Below, piece after piece: positions 6,458 to 7,102 of a stretch of 7,102 nucleotides of DNA (within the stretch, counting starts at the first letter, position 1; each line of letters starts with the position of its first letter). Below the pieces are notes generated by a model that saw nothing but the letters and a program-made list of their open reading frames with translations, was not told the DNA's origin and searched no databases. Source of the stretch: Bacteroidota bacterium (GTDB taxonomy: Bacteria; Bacteroidota; Bacteroidia; SXHM01); contig SXHM01000099.1 of the NCBI GenBank assembly GCA_005773695.1, positions 1 through 7,102 on the forward strand, read 5' to 3'. A program made the position numbers and the translations under genes.

Positions 6458-7102
6458 ATGGAAAATCTGATTTACATTCTCCCCGTGTTTGGATTGGTAG
6501 CCTTGGCATACATGGCCATACTTTCAAGCTGGGTAACAAAACAAGATGCAGGCGATGCAAAAATGACAGGCATTGCAAAAAACATTGCCGATGGTGCAAT
6601 GGCTTTCTTAAAAGCTGAGTACCGTATTCTGGCTATATATGTATTATTGGCGGGAACAGCCTTGGGTATCCTTTCGCAGGTCCCTAAAGTAGCAGCCCAC
6701 TCAAGCGTGTTGATTGTTGCTGCCTTTGTAATAGGATGTTTCTTTTCAGCGCTTGCCGGATTTCTGGGAATGCGCATAGCAACCAAAGCCAACGTGCGCA
6801 CCACGCAGGCAGCTAAAACCTCACTGGCTAAAGCCCTGAAAGTTTCTTTCGGTGGCGGTACTGTAATGGGATTAGGTGTAGCAGGTTTGGCCGTATTAGG
6901 TTTAAGTTCATTATTTATCATTTTCTTCTTCCAGTTCATGGGCGGTGATTTTGCAACCGGTGGCGGTTACGATGGCATGACCAAAGTGCTCGAAGTATTG
7001 GCAGGTTTCTCTCTGGGCGCTGAATCAATCGCTTTGTTTGCACGTGTAGGCGGAGGTATTTATACCAAAGCTGCTGACGTTGGCGCTGACTTGGTTGGTA
7101 AA
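6458..7102 (+). CDS. hppA: membrane-bound ion-translocating pyrophosphatase, N-terminal part
   Basis: The first 215 codons of an integral-membrane pyrophosphatase, which couples hydrolysis of pyrophosphate to H+ or Na+ export across the inner membrane. The family is usually around 700 residues or more, so about 70% lies beyond the window. Hydrophobic helices are visible near residues 4-25, 57-75, 82-105 and 132-160. Family motifs include DGAMAFLKAEYR (45-56), GMRIATKANVRTT (104-116) and GFSLGAESIALFARVGGG (183-200). The catalytic motif IYTKAADVGADLVGK (201-215) contains K204, D207 and D211, which correspond to pyrophosphate and Mg2+ ligands in characterised enzymes. The ATG at 6458 directly precedes the first helix. 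Ion specificity and K+ dependence depend on downstream residues and cannot be judged. The gene diverges from the small exported-protein gene and has its own promoter. Confidence 0.95.
   Translation, partial: MENLIYILPVFGLVALAYMAILSSWVTKQDAGDAKMTGIAKNIADGAMAFLKAEYRILAIYVLLAGTALGILSQVPKVAAHSSVLIVAAFVIGCFFSALAGFLGMRIATKANVRTTQAAKTSLAKALKVSFGGGTVMGLGVAGLAVLGLSSLFIIFFFQFMGGDFATGGGYDGMTKVLEVLAGFSLGAESIALFARVGGGIYTKAADVGADLVGK

Noticed and set aside
6472..6939. 155-codon minus-strand frame opposite the pyrophosphatase gene
   Set aside because: The plus strand encodes clear membrane-pyrophosphatase motifs over the same bases; the antisense product has no recognisable feature.

Overview
The window looks like an ordinary chromosomal stretch of a Bacteroidota (Bacteroidetes) bacterium. 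The evidence is an AT-leaning composition, a SusC-type carboxypeptidase-like extension on the TonB-dependent receptor, the lptC / small membrane protein / CorC-type gene order, no obvious Shine-Dalgarno sites, and two promoters that fit the phylum's TTTG / TAnnTTTG consensus. I cannot name a genus.

Positions 1-2941 (plus strand) hold the distal part of one tightly packed operon. It contains the 3' end of an outer-membrane beta-barrel gene, lptC (lipoprotein-type component of LPS transport), a 68-residue two-helix membrane protein, a CNNM/CorC-family transporter with DUF21, a CBS pair and a C-terminal CorC/HlyC domain, and an OmpR/PhoB-type response regulator. Gaps are 7, 3 and 9 bases, and the last pair overlaps as TGATG. 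The theme is cell-envelope biogenesis and ion homeostasis; the regulator is the outlier because no sensor kinase is next to it.

Positions 2945-6244 are on the minus strand. A 945-residue TonB-dependent receptor converges on the regulator gene with only 3 bases between the stop codons. Upstream of it are a compact promoter region (good promoter match plus a perfect 7-1-7 palindrome), an intrinsic terminator, and the gene for a small exported Thr/Ala/Lys-rich protein of unknown function. The terminator separates the small gene from the receptor gene, so the two appear to be independent transcription units.

Positions 6245-6457 are a 213-base divergent intergenic region with an exact Bacteroidota promoter for the next gene. 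From 6458 to the window end is the N-terminal 215 residues of a membrane-bound proton/sodium-translocating pyrophosphatase, cut off inside its pyrophosphate-binding motif.

I found no mobile element, CRISPR array, tRNA or rRNA, and no convincing undescribed multi-gene system. The points most worth a second look are the kinase-less regulator coupled to the CorC gene, the palindrome over the receptor promoter, and the two small proteins of unknown function.
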